From assembly GCF_003853645.1 (NCBI RefSeq), contig NZ_QTPO01000005.1, positions 1-64,000 on the forward strand: a stretch of 64,000 bases of DNA, given 5' to 3'. The position numbers were made by a program, and so were the translations under genes. Positions 17,950 through 26,361 of this stretch are shown in pieces. Origin of the DNA: Burkholderia sp. Bp9143. Its GTDB lineage: Bacteria; Pseudomonadota; Gammaproteobacteria; Burkholderiales; Burkholderiaceae. Every line of letters begins with the position of its first letter. Within the stretch, counting starts at the first letter, position 1. The notes beneath the pieces are model-generated. The model did not search any database. It had not been told where the DNA came from and saw only the letters and a list, made by a program, of their open reading frames with translations.

Positions 17950-19287
17950 TCAGATGCCGTACGCGCGACGCAGCAGCGTCAGCGGATGCGCGAGCGGCGC
18001 GGCGGGCAACCCTTTCTCGTCGATGCCCTGCACGATGTGATGGCCGGCGAGCGCGCAATCCGACGACACGACATCCGGCTTCGGCTCGGCCATCGCCTTG
18101 AATACCGGCGTGCCGATCCGCATCGCGTCCGCATGGAAGGCCTTCTTCACGCCGAACGTGCCCGCGTGCCCCGAACAGCGCTCGACGACGTTGACGCGCG
18201 TATCGGGCACGAGCGACAGCGTGTCGGCCGTCTTGCGGCCGATGTTCTGCACGCGCGCGTGGCACGGCACGTGATACGACACGGTGCCGAGTCCCTGCTT
18301 GAAATCGGTCTTCAGCAAACCGTCGCGATGCCGCGCGATCACGTATTCGAACGGATCCCAGAATGCATCGGCCACCGCGCGCACGGCTTCGTCGCCGGGG
18401 AACATCAGCGGCAGTTCGCTCTTGTACATCAGCACGCAGCTCGGGATCGCGCCGATCAGCGCATAGCCTTCGCGCGCATAGCGCTCCAGCACCGGCACGT
18501 TCACGGCCTTCTTCGCGGCGACGCCCGCGAGGTTGCCCTGCTCGAGGAGCGGCATCCCGCAGCACGCTTCGCGCGTGACGAGTTCGTACGGGATCTCGTT
18601 GTGCGCGAGAATCGCGAGCAGGTCGTGGCCGATACCCGGTTCGTTGAAGTTCACGTAGCACGTCGCGTAGATCGCGACCTTGCCGGGCGTGCGTTCGCCG
18701 TCACGGACCGGCGGGCCGTCCGAGCGCTTAGCGGCGCGCCGGAACTTGCGCGGCGCGAACTCCGGCAGCCATGCGTTGCGATCGACGCCGAGCGCCGCTT
18801 CGAGCGCGTGGCGCGCGGGCGGCGTGCGATTCACCGCGTTCACCGTCTGCGTGACGATCGGAATGCCCGCGAAATAGCCGAGCGCGTCGGTGTTCGACAG
18901 CACCTTGTCGCGCAACGGCGCTTCGCCGCGCTGGTAGCGCGCGGCCTTCGCGCGCAGCATCAGGTGCGGGAAGTCGACGTTCCAGGCGTGCGGCGGCACG
19001 TACGGGCATTTCGTCATGTAGCAGAGGTCGCACAGGTAGCACTGGTCGACGACCTTGCCGAACGCGTCCTTCGGCACTTCCTCGATGTCGCCCATCGGCG
19101 TGTGGTCGACGAGATCGAACAGCGTGGGAAACGCGCCGCACAACGACACGCAGCGCCGACACCCCGCGCAGATGTCGAACACGCGCGTCATTTCCGCATC
19201 GATCGCGGCCTGGTCGTAGAACGCTTCAGACTGCCAGTCGAGCGGATGCCGGGTCGGGGCTTCGAGACTGCCTTCCTTGTGGGGCAT
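17950..19287 (-). CDS. CCG-domain 4Fe-4S oxidoreductase (heterodisulfide reductase/GlpC-like)
   Basis: A 445-residue iron-sulfur protein. It has two [4Fe-4S]-type clusters of cysteines, CAGCRRCVSLCG and CYLCDLCYMTKCP, followed by two cysteine-rich CCG modules (CYVNFNEPGIG with EACCGMP, and VPCHARVQNIG with RCSGHAGTFG). This arrangement is shared with GlpC and HdrB-type subunits that pass electrons between membrane or flavin partners and a disulfide or peroxide-linked acceptor. The ATG at 19285-19287 has GGAG seven bases upstream; other starts up to 19374 would add a low-complexity arginine-rich stretch. It lies between the rubrerythrin and DUF3501 genes, so rubrerythrin is a plausible partner. 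Confidence 0.88.
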   Translation of the reverse strand: MPHKEGSLEAPTRHPLDWQSEAFYDQAAIDAEMTRVFDICAGCRRCVSLCGAFPTLFDLVDHTPMGDIEEVPKDAFGKVVDQCYLCDLCYMTKCPYVPPHAWNVDFPHLMLRAKAARYQRGEAPLRDKVLSNTDALGYFAGIPIVTQTVNAVNRTPPARHALEAALGVDRNAWLPEFAPRKFRRAAKRSDGPPVRDGERTPGKVAIYATCYVNFNEPGIGHDLLAILAHNEIPYELVTREACCGMPLLEQGNLAGVAAKKAVNVPVLERYAREGYALIGAIPSCVLMYKSELPLMFPGDEAVRAVADAFWDPFEYVIARHRDGLLKTDFKQGLGTVSYHVPCHARVQNIGRKTADTLSLVPDTRVNVVERCSGHAGTFGVKKAFHADAMRIGTPVFKAMAEPKPDVVSSDCALAGHHIVQGIDEKGLPAAPLAHPLTLLRRAYGI

Positions 19288-19410
19288 GAGGCGCTCCAGC
19301 GTGGCGCGCATGCGCGCGGACGCGCCGCCCGCGCGGCGCGGGCAGCGATCAACGCACGGCCGGCCGCGGGACATGCCCGGCCGGGCCGTGCAGCCTTGGC
19401 GGAGCCCGCG

Positions 19411-19833
19411 TCAGTCGACGAGCGCGTCCAGCGCCTTCGTATAGCGGTTCGCGTGGCTGCGTTCGGCCTTCGCGAGCGTCTCGAACCAGTTCGCGATTTC
19501 GTCGAAGCCTTCGTCGCGCGCCGTCTTCGCCATGCCCGGATACATGTCGGTGTATTCGTGCGTCTCGCCGGCGATCGCCGATTCGAGGTTCAGCCGCGAC
19601 GAGCCGAACGGCAGACCCGTCGCCGGATCGCCGACTGCTTCGAGGTATTCGAGGTGACCGTGCGCATGGCCCGTTTCGCCTTCGGCAGTCGAGCGGAACA
19701 GCGCGGCGACGTCGTTCTGGCCTTCGACGTCGGCCTTCGAAGCGAAATACAGATAGCGCCGGTTCGCTTGCGATTCGCCCGCGAATGCGAACTTCAGATT
19801 CTCTTCGGTCTTGCTGCCCTTGAGTTGAGCCAT
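19411..19833 (-). CDS. Rubrerythrin family protein (diiron domain only)
   Basis: A 140-residue ferritin-like diiron protein. The metal-ligand motifs are [55 protein letters not shown] and [10 protein letters not shown]. The C-terminal rubredoxin domain of classical rubrerythrin is absent, so electrons must come from another protein, plausibly the Fe-S protein encoded next. Rubrerythrins reduce hydrogen peroxide in the cytoplasm. The ATG at 19831-19833 is preceded by GGAGGC. First gene of a three-gene minus-strand set with the CCG protein and DUF3501. Confidence 0.92.
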   Translation of the reverse strand: MAQLKGSKTEENLKFAFAGESQANRRYLYFASKADVEGQNDVAALFRSTAEGETGHAHGHLEYLEAVGDPATGLPFGSSRLNLESAIAGETHEYTDMYPGMAKTARDEGFDEIANWFETLAKAERSHANRYTKALDALVD

Positions 19834-19933
19834 TTGCGCCTCCGTTCGAGTCGGCGCGGTCGCGTGCGAAGCCGGACCGACGATGTATGTGGGGAACGAT
19901 GCGTACGCCGGACGCGCACGCTTCGTGCCTTTT

Positions 19934-19963
19934 AATCTAGGCGCTGGCGTTCGCATCCCCCAA
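19934..19963 (-). promoter_or_regulatory. Candidate promoter of the rubrerythrin operon
   Basis: On the minus strand TTGGGG (19963-19958) and TAGATT (19939-19934) are separated by 18 bases, about 100 bases upstream of the rubrerythrin start. The match to a sigma-70 promoter is moderate. The rest of the 296-base gap up to 20129 shows no gene or clear repressor site. Confidence 0.3.
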
Positions 19964-20129
19964 TAGGCTTTTTCAATCCGCGTGATAGCGGAAGGCGGGA
20001 ATGAGGGACGGTTGACGGGGGGAGACGGGCCGAGGCCGGGGCCGCGTTGCGCTCGATGTTCGATGTGCGGCGCTCGGCGCTCGATGCGACGCCCGGTGAT
20101 GCATTCACACCGGCGTCGCTCGTCATGCG

Positions 20130-21398
20130 TCATGCGTCCGTCGCGCGCTTCAGCAGCAATTCCCTTTCGCGTTCGTTGCGGGTCAATTCCGCCGCCCGGC
20201 GGAACTCGACCTTCGCCTCGTCGGCGCGGCCGAGCTTTGCGAGCAGGTCGCCGCGCACGCTCGGCAACCAGTGATAGCGCGCGAGCGCCGGATCGTCGCG
20301 CAGCACGTCGACGATTTCCAGCGCCGCGGCAGGCCCGAACGCCATCCCCACCGCCACCGCGCGGTTCAGTTCGACGACCGGCGACGGCGCGACTTCGGCG
20401 AGCGCGTCGTACAGCGCGACGATCTGCGCCCAGTCCGTATCCGACGCGTGCCGCGCGCGTGCATGGCACGCCGCCAGCGCGGCCTGCAGCGCATACGGGC
20501 CACGCACGCCGCCGAGCTTCGTCGCCCGCTCGAGCGCCGCGAGGCCGCGCCGGATCAACAGCGGATCCCAGCGGCCGCGGTCCTGGTCGAGCAGCAGCAC
20601 GGGCCGCCCCTGCGCATCGGTCCGCGCATGCATGCGCGACGCCTGCAGTTCCATCAGCGCGACGAGCCCGAGCACCTCGCTTTCGTCCGGCACGAGCCCG
20701 GCCAGCACGCGGCCGAGACGCAGCGCCTCGTCGCACAGCGCCGGGCGCGTCCAGTCGTCGCCCGCGGTCGCCGCATGGCCTTCGTTGAACACCAGGTAGA
20801 TCACCTCGAGCACCGACGCGAGCCGCGCGGGCCGTGCGTCGGCGGGCGGCACCTCGAACGGCACGCGCGCCGCCGCGAGGGTGCGCTTCGCGCGTACGAT
20901 GCGCTGCGCGATCGTCGGCTCGGGCGACAGGAACGCACGCGCGATCTCGCTCGTGGTCAGCCCGCCGAGCAGCCGCAACGTCAGCGCGACACGCGCATCG
21001 GTCGACAGCACCGGATGGCAGGACGTGAAGATCAGCCGCAGCAGGTCGTCGCCGATGTCGTCGTCGCGCGCATCGGCGAGCGCGTCCGCGATGTCGGGGA
21101 CGACGTGCGCTTCGAGCGCGTCCATTTCATGCCCGAGCTGGTCGCGCTTCGCCGCATGCAGCGACTCCTGCCGGACCCGATCGAGCGCGCGTCGCTTCAC
21201 GGCCGTCATCAGCCACGCGGCCGGGTTGTCGGGCACGCCGTCGACCGGCCAGTGCTCGAGCGCCGCGACGAGCGTGTCCTGCGCGAGTTCCTCGGCCACG
21301 CCGACATCGCGTACCACGCGCGCGGCGCGCGCGATGATCTTCGGCGCCTCGATTCGCCAGACCGCTTCGATCGCACGGTGAGTCGCCTCACGCGTCAC
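20130..21398 (-). CDS. ECF42-type RNA polymerase sigma factor with C-terminal TPR-like domain
   Basis: A 422-residue extracytoplasmic-function sigma factor. The N-terminus has region 2 (IIARAARVVRDVGVAEELAQ, ALEHWPVDGVPDNPAAWLMT, RALDRVRQE) and region 4 (LTLRLLGGLTTSEIARAFLS). It is followed by a helical extension of about 230 residues with a C-terminal TPR-like repeat (YHWLPSVRGDLLAKLGRADE). This long extension and the neighbouring DGPF genes are the hallmark of the ECF42 group, in which the extension replaces an anti-sigma factor. The GTG start overlaps the VOC gene stop (GTGA). The target promoters are unknown. Confidence 0.92.
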   Translation of the reverse strand: MTREATHRAIEAVWRIEAPKIIARAARVVRDVGVAEELAQDTLVAALEHWPVDGVPDNPAAWLMTAVKRRALDRVRQESLHAAKRDQLGHEMDALEAHVVPDIADALADARDDDIGDDLLRLIFTSCHPVLSTDARVALTLRLLGGLTTSEIARAFLSPEPTIAQRIVRAKRTLAAARVPFEVPPADARPARLASVLEVIYLVFNEGHAATAGDDWTRPALCDEALRLGRVLAGLVPDESEVLGLVALMELQASRMHARTDAQGRPVLLLDQDRGRWDPLLIRRGLAALERATKLGGVRGPYALQAALAACHARARHASDTDWAQIVALYDALAEVAPSPVVELNRAVAVGMAFGPAAALEIVDVLRDDPALARYHWLPSVRGDLLAKLGRADEAKVEFRRAAELTRNERERELLLKRATDA

Positions 21399-21811
21399 GA
21401 CGCGTGCCCCTGCGCGGACGCGTCCTGCGCCACGTACATCAGCTCCCATGCGTGGCCGTCCGGATCGGCGAAGCTGTGGCCGTACATGCCCGGGTATTCC
21501 ATCGGCGGACGCGGCGTGGTGCCGCCGGCCGCACGCGCCTTCGCGACGACTTCGTCGACTTCGGCGGGGCTTTCGCACGACAGGCACGACAACACCTGCA
21601 CGTGCGTCGCCGGATCGACGATCGTCTTGTCGGTGAAGGTCTGGAAGAACGGCCGCACGAGCAGCATCGCGAAGATCGTGTCGCTGATCTTCAGGCAGGC
21701 GGCCTGATCGTTGGTATAGGCCGGCACGACCTCGAAGCCGAGCGCCTGGTAGAACGTCTTCGCACGCGGCAGGTCGGCTACGGGCAGGTTGATGAAAACC
21801 ATCTTGTGCAT
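21395..21811 (-). CDS. VOC (glyoxalase/bleomycin-resistance-like) family protein
   Basis: A 138-residue protein of the vicinal-oxygen-chelate superfamily: MHKMVFINLPVADLPRAKTF, YQALGFEV, and the C-terminal HSFADPDGHAWELMYV metal-site strand. It is close to the PhnB/YaeR-like small VOC proteins of unknown substrate. It is the third gene of the ECF42 module, and its stop overlaps the sigma-factor start. The longer open frame up to 21997 is antisense-type extension without similarity. Confidence 0.88.
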   Translation of the reverse strand: MHKMVFINLPVADLPRAKTFYQALGFEVVPAYTNDQAACLKISDTIFAMLLVRPFFQTFTDKTIVDPATHVQVLSCLSCESPAEVDEVVAKARAAGGTTPRPPMEYPGMYGHSFADPDGHAWELMYVAQDASAQGHAS

Positions 21812-21849
21812 GACGGGTGCTCCCGGTGGGATTGGATTCAGGTGGGCAT

Positions 21850-22272
21850 TCAAGCGGCGTTGTTGCGGCCGACGTGGAGTTCGCGGAACCGCTCGACCGC
21901 GTCGCTCGGCGTGAGGTCGTCGAGCTCGAACAACGGCCGCACCTCGATCTCGCAGTCCATCTCCGCGCCGAACGGCGCCGGAAACCGGCGCGTCCATTCG
22001 AGCGCCTCGTCGCGCGAGCGCACCTGGATCAGCGTGTAGCCGGCAATCAGCTCCTTCGTCTCCGCGAACGGGCCGTCGACCACCGTGCCCTTGCCGCCGA
22101 TGTACCGCACACGCCAGCCGCGCGCGCTCGGCCGCAGGCCGTTCGCATCGAGCAGCACGCCGGCCCTGGCCAGTTCCTCGTGATAGACCGTCATCGCCTC
22201 GACCAGCCGGTCGTCCGGCAATGCATCGGATTCACTGATGGCGTTCGCCCGGATCATGATCATGAATCGCAT
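21850..22272 (-). CDS. YciI-like DGPF domain protein
   Basis: A 140-residue protein of the YCII-related (DGPF) family. It begins MRFMIMIRANAISESDALPD and carries the signature VDGPFAETKELIAGYTLIQV. Small DGPF proteins are dimeric alpha-beta barrels; their activity is not established. In many bacteria they are encoded with ECF42 sigma factors and controlled by them, as in this minus-strand set. It lies 38 bases upstream of the VOC gene. Confidence 0.9.
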   Translation of the reverse strand: MRFMIMIRANAISESDALPDDRLVEAMTVYHEELARAGVLLDANGLRPSARGWRVRYIGGKGTVVDGPFAETKELIAGYTLIQVRSRDEALEWTRRFPAPFGAEMDCEIEVRPLFELDDLTPSDAVERFRELHVGRNNAA

Positions 22273-22395
22273 CGCTCACTCCTTCATCGGTGGAAAGGGG
22301 CGTCCGTTCATCGGCGCCTTATCCGGACGACGGGCGGCAGGCTGCCGAATCGACGTGCCGCGCGACGAATCAGGGTAAACACCGAGGCTCGACCA

Positions 22396-22749
22396 TCACA
22401 GGAAGCATGGGCCGACCGCGCGCACTTCGACCGTGCACCATTGCGCGGCCGGGCACTGGCGCGCGATCTCGATCGCTTCGTCGCGCGTGCCGACATCGAC
22501 GATGAAGAACCCGCCGACCATTTCCTTCACCTCGGCGAACGGGCCGTCGACGAGGCGCGTCTCGCCGTCGCGCACCTGCACGCGCGTCGCGCGTTCCGTG
22601 CGCTCCAGCGACTCGACGCCGCGCAGCACGCCACGCGCCTTCAGCGTCTCGGCGAAATCGACCATCCGCGCGTACAGCGCCTGCCCGTCTTCGAGCGTGC
22701 GTTCGGCGCGCTGGCCGGTCGGTTCGACAATCAACAGCATGTAGGACAT
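22396..22749 (-). CDS. YciI-like DGPF domain protein, first gene of the ECF42 module
   Basis: A 117-residue YCII-related protein, MSYMLLIVEPTGQRAERTLE, with the signature LVDGPFAEVKEMVGGFFIVD. The ribosome-binding site AGGAG lies about 7 bases before the ATG. It is the most 5' gene of the group; the 123-base gap to the second DGPF gene is larger than the other spacings, so a second promoter there is possible. About 200 bases of upstream DNA, to the divergent nuclease gene, should hold the sigma-dependent promoter. Confidence 0.9.
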   Translation of the reverse strand: MSYMLLIVEPTGQRAERTLEDGQALYARMVDFAETLKARGVLRGVESLERTERATRVQVRDGETRLVDGPFAEVKEMVGGFFIVDVGTRDEAIEIARQCPAAQWCTVEVRAVGPCFL

Positions 22750-22957
22750 GGAAATCTCCTGTGGAGGCCGTGCGCGCGAGCGTTCGGATCGCAGGCCGGG
22801 ATGAACACGTCAGATGCGAAGCGTAGCAGCCCCGGCCGGCCCTGCCGTCATCGTTGGCCATTCGGCACTGGCCTGATGGCCAATTCGATCGCGGCACGCG
22901 ATTTTGCCGTCAAGATGCTTGCCCGAACCTTCGAATTTTCTTCCTGTGGATCGCTCC

Positions 22958-24760
22958 ATGTCACGCCTGCTGCCGCTGCTCGTGCTCTCCGCCGCACCCG
23001 CCCTTTGCGCTGCGCCCGCCACCACCGCGCTGCCGGCCGGCGCGGACTGCGGCGGCCCCACCACGGCGATCGCCGACATCCGGCGTCCCGGCGGCCGGTC
23101 GCCGCTGGCCGGGCGCACCGCGTCGATCGAAGCGATCGTCACCGCGGCATTCGGCGGCACCGACGGCTTCGGCGGATTCTTCGTCCAGCAGGCGGACGCG
23201 CAGCGGCGCCACCGGCCGGGCGTCCCGGAAGGCCTGTTCGTCTACGCGCCGAATGCGCACGCCCGTCCGGGCGAGCGCGTGCACATCACCGGCAGGATCG
23301 AGCAGAAGTACGGCCGGACGCAGCTCGCGCTGTCGGGCCACGTGGCCGTCTGCGCGCGCGGGCAGACCGTCACGCCGGCAGCGCTCGTGCTGCCGGTCGA
23401 CAGCGAGGCCGTATTCGCCGCGCATGAAGGCATGCGGGTGCGCTTTCCGCAAACGCTGACGGTCAGCGATACCTACGAGCTCGGCCGCTACGGCAGCATC
23501 GTGCTCAGCCACGGCCGTCTGTACATGCCGACTCACGTGGCCCCGCCGGCCCGCGCCGCCGCGCAGGCGGCGGCCAATGCCCGCAACCGCATCGTGCTCG
23601 ACGACGGTTCGAACCGCGTGAACCCCGCGACCGCACGCTACCCGCCGCCCGCGCTGAACGCCGCCAACACGCTGCGCGCGGGCTACACGGTGCGCGGCAT
23701 CGAAGGCGTGCTCGAGAAGCGCTACGGCACGTGGCGACTGCAGCCCGTACCGTCCGCGGCGCCGGTCTTCGACGCCGCGTCGAATCCGCGGACCGAGGCG
23801 CCGGCGCGGCATCCGCAGGCCGACGTGCGGGTCGCGTCGTTCAATGTATTCAACTACTTCAACGGCGATGGCGCGGGCGGCGGCTTCGACGATCCGGCCA
23901 ATCGCGGCGCGAAGACGCCCGCCGCCTTCGCCCGGCAGGAAGCGAAGATCGTCACCGCGCTGCATGCGCTGCGCGCCGACGTGATCGGCCTGATGGAAAT
24001 CGCGAACAACGGCCACGGCCCCGCAAGCGCCGTACAGCGTCTCGCGGCCCGGCTCGGCAGCGGCTGGCGCGCGGTCGATCCCGGCACGGCACGACTCGGA
24101 CGCGATGCGATCGCGGTTGCACTGCTGTATGACAGCCGGACGATCGAACCCGTCGGTCGCGCCGCGACCGTCGCACTCGACGGCCGGAATCGCCCGCCGC
24201 TCGCGCAGACGTTCCGTCGCATCGGCGGCACCCATGCGTTCACGGTCGCGGTCAATCACCTGAAGTCGAAGAACTGCCCACGGGCGACCGGCCCCGATCT
24301 CGACCAGTCGGACGGCCAGGGCTGCTGGAACGCGACGCGCACGCGCGCGGCCGAACGCATCGCCACGTGGCTCGCCACGGTGCCGACCGGCGCCCCGGCC
24401 GACGGCGTGCTGCTGATCGGCGACCTGAACAGCTACGCGCAGGAAGACCCGCTGCGCGCGCTCGAATCGCGCGGCTACACGAACCTCGTCGCCCGCTTCG
24501 CCGGCAAGGCCGGGTACAGCTATGTGTTCCGCGGCGAAGCGGGCAACCTCGACCACGCACTCGCCACGTCGCCGCTCGCCGCGCGCGTGAAGGCCGTGCA
24601 TGCCTGGCACATCAACGCCGACGAACCGGTCGCGCTGCAATCCGTGCCCGATTACAAAACCCCGGCGCAACGGGCCGCCTATTACGCACCCGATGCCTAT
24701 CGCTCGTCGGATCACGATCCCGTCGTCATCGATCTCGCGCTGGACGAAAGCGCCACCTGA
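22958..24760 (+). CDS. Secreted endonuclease/exonuclease/phosphatase family nuclease (ExeM/NucH-like)
   Basis: A 600-residue secreted nuclease-like protein. A signal peptide is obvious (MSRLLPLLVLSAAPALCAAP). Residues about 30-220 form an OB-fold-like region typical of the N-terminus of ExeM-type nucleases. The C-terminal half is an EEP domain with VASFNVFNYFNG, DVIGLMEIANNG, FTVAVNHLKSKNC, LLIGDLNSYAQEDPL and the final SSDHDPVVIDL, covering the catalytic Asn, Glu, His and Asp. Such enzymes degrade extracellular DNA and can loosen biofilm matrix. The ATG at 22958 puts the signal peptide at the N-terminus; the open frame starts 18 codons earlier. Confidence 0.9.
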   Translation: MSRLLPLLVLSAAPALCAAPATTALPAGADCGGPTTAIADIRRPGGRSPLAGRTASIEAIVTAAFGGTDGFGGFFVQQADAQRRHRPGVPEGLFVYAPNAHARPGERVHITGRIEQKYGRTQLALSGHVAVCARGQTVTPAALVLPVDSEAVFAAHEGMRVRFPQTLTVSDTYELGRYGSIVLSHGRLYMPTHVAPPARAAAQAAANARNRIVLDDGSNRVNPATARYPPPALNAANTLRAGYTVRGIEGVLEKRYGTWRLQPVPSAAPVFDAASNPRTEAPARHPQADVRVASFNVFNYFNGDGAGGGFDDPANRGAKTPAAFARQEAKIVTALHALRADVIGLMEIANNGHGPASAVQRLAARLGSGWRAVDPGTARLGRDAIAVALLYDSRTIEPVGRAATVALDGRNRPPLAQTFRRIGGTHAFTVAVNHLKSKNCPRATGPDLDQSDGQGCWNATRTRAAERIATWLATVPTGAPADGVLLIGDLNSYAQEDPLRALESRGYTNLVARFAGKAGYSYVFRGEAGNLDHALATSPLAARVKAVHAWHINADEPVALQSVPDYKTPAQRAAYYAPDAYRSSDHDPVVIDLALDESAT

Positions 24761-25096
24761 ACCGCCGCGGGCACAAACCCTGCTCATCGAAACGAATGGC
24801 GATTAGTGCAATTGCATCAGCACGACGCGTGCAACGGCACTATTTACCTGACACACCGGGCGACGCCATATTTACCGGACTTTGACGTCGCGCAATGGCT
24901 CGCCGCGTCGCTTCGCCCCGCAGCACGAAATTTTTTCAACCGCCGCCGGGCCCCATCGCGCGGGGCTTCCCGGGAAACTTGCCGACGCATTGAAAATTTG
25001 TCTCGAAACTCAATTGGCTGATGTGAATCACAGTGGTTGCTGGGATTCGCCTTATCTTCAAATGGGTTCAAACCAAATCGAAGGAGGATAAACATC
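24761..25096. other. 336-base gap between the nuclease and DUF883 genes
   Basis: No gene is supported. A GCCCC/GGGGC hairpin followed by TTCCC lies at 24950-24966 and might weakly end the nuclease transcript. The right end carries a strong ribosome-binding site, AAGGAGGA at 25081-25088, for the following gene. The base composition falls visibly around 24800-25080, as expected of a promoter region. Confidence 0.4.
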
Positions 25097-25483
25097 ATGG
25101 CACTCACCGACTCGATCGAACACAAGCTGGACCGCGGCCTGTCCGACATCCGACGCACCGGCCGGCGCGTCGGCCGCACGGCGCGCTCGGCCGCCCGCGA
25201 TCTGCACGCGGACGTGACCGACGATCTGCGCGGGCTGGTCGATGAACTGGAAGACCTGCTGAAGAACGACGGCGACGGCGATATCGCCGCGCTGCGCAAG
25301 CGCGTGCAGTCACGGCTCGATGAAGCGCGCAGCGCACTCGACCACGCGTCGGGCAGCGCGGCCGCCCGGCTGCGCGATTCGGCCGAACGCGTGTCGCAAG
25401 CCGTGCACGACAACCCTTGGCAGACCGCAGGCGTCGTCGCGGGTCTCGCGTTCGTCGCCGGCCTGCTGCTTGCCCGCCGTTGA
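25097..25483 (+). CDS. DUF883 (ElaB/YqjD-like) membrane-anchored protein
   Basis: A 128-residue protein: a long amphipathic, charged helical region (residues about 1-95, with DVTDDLRGLVDELEDLL) followed by the family ending VHDNPWQTAGVVAGLAFVAG and LLLARR, one C-terminal membrane helix with a short positive tail. ElaB/YqjD proteins are inner-membrane anchored, stationary-phase and stress-linked, and in Escherichia coli bind ribosomes. The start has a near-perfect Shine-Dalgarno sequence. It is followed after 63 bases by the YSC84 lipoprotein gene. Confidence 0.9.
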   Translation: MALTDSIEHKLDRGLSDIRRTGRRVGRTARSAARDLHADVTDDLRGLVDELEDLLKNDGDGDIAALRKRVQSRLDEARSALDHASGSAAARLRDSAERVSQAVHDNPWQTAGVVAGLAFVAGLLLARR

Positions 25484-25546
25484 ACGGGGCCGCCCGCACC
25501 GCCGGCCGCCCCTCCGTCCTCAACCCGACAACGAAGGAGAAACGCC

Positions 25547-26131
25547 ATGCAGAAGTCCCTCGCCCTGAAAGCCGCCGCCGCCGTCATGCTCGGCAGTCTC
25601 GCCCTTGCCGGTTGCACCACCACGCCCGACAAACCTGAAAACGCAGCGACCAGCGCGTCCAAGCGCGAGTCGATCGATGCGAGCGTGAACGCAACACTGT
25701 CACGCCTCTATTCGACGGTGCCGGGCTCGCGTGAACTCGTCGGGAAGTCGCGCGGCGTGCTCGTGTTCCCGAACGTGCTGCAGGCCGGCTTCATCGTCGG
25801 CGGCCAGTCCGGCAATGGCGCCCTGCGCGTCGGCGGCAGCACCGTCGGCTACTACAACACGTCGTCGCTGTCGGTCGGCCTGCAGGCCGGCGCGCAATCG
25901 AAGGCGATCGTGTTCCTGTTCATGACGCAGGATGTGCTCGACTCGTTCCGCAAGTCCGAAGGCTGGTCGGCCGGCGCCGACGCCTCCGTCGCGGTCGTGA
26001 AGGTCGGCGCGAACGGTGCGGTCGACTCCAACACGGCCACCGCGCCGGTCGAGGTGCTGGTGCTGACCAACGCGGGCCTGATGGGCGACCTGTCGGTGAA
26101 CGGCACCAAGGTCACCAGACTCCACATCTGA
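25547..26131 (+). CDS. YSC84-domain lipoprotein
   Basis: A 194-residue predicted lipoprotein. The signal peptide ends in the lipobox LAGC at about residues 20-23. The body is the YSC84 domain (lipid-binding SYLF-like): SRELVGKSRGVLVFPNVLQA, GFIVGGQSGNGALRV, VGLQAGAQSKAIVFLFMTQD and a C-terminal VLTNAGLMGDLSVNGTKVTR. The bacterial role is not known; eukaryotic members bind phosphoinositides. AAGGAG precedes the ATG. It is probably co-transcribed with the DUF883 gene, and an intrinsic terminator follows. Confidence 0.9.
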   Translation: MQKSLALKAAAAVMLGSLALAGCTTTPDKPENAATSASKRESIDASVNATLSRLYSTVPGSRELVGKSRGVLVFPNVLQAGFIVGGQSGNGALRVGGSTVGYYNTSSLSVGLQAGAQSKAIVFLFMTQDVLDSFRKSEGWSAGADASVAVVKVGANGAVDSNTATAPVEVLVLTNAGLMGDLSVNGTKVTRLHI

Positions 26132-26147
26132 CGATTCGGCGCGGCGC

Positions 26148-26196
26148 CGCCGCGGCCGCACTCCCGGCAACGCCGCAGCCCCGGCCGCGGCGTTTT
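26148..26196 (+). terminator. Intrinsic terminator after the YSC84 gene
   Basis: CGCCGCGGCCG (26148-26158) pairs with CGGCCGCGGCG (26182-26192), followed by TTTT. It ends the DUF883-YSC84 transcript. Confidence 0.7.
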
Positions 26197-26361
26197 CGCA
26201 TGCGCCGAGCGCTGCGGCTATGATGGCGGCACCTTTGCGGGCATACTGCCGATCGGGCCGCCTGCCGCGCGCTTCACCGCGAACCCTTGACGTTCGCGAG
26301 CCGATCGCGCCCGAGGCAACGAGATTCAATCAAACCAGGCATCAATCTGCGCGAACCATCC

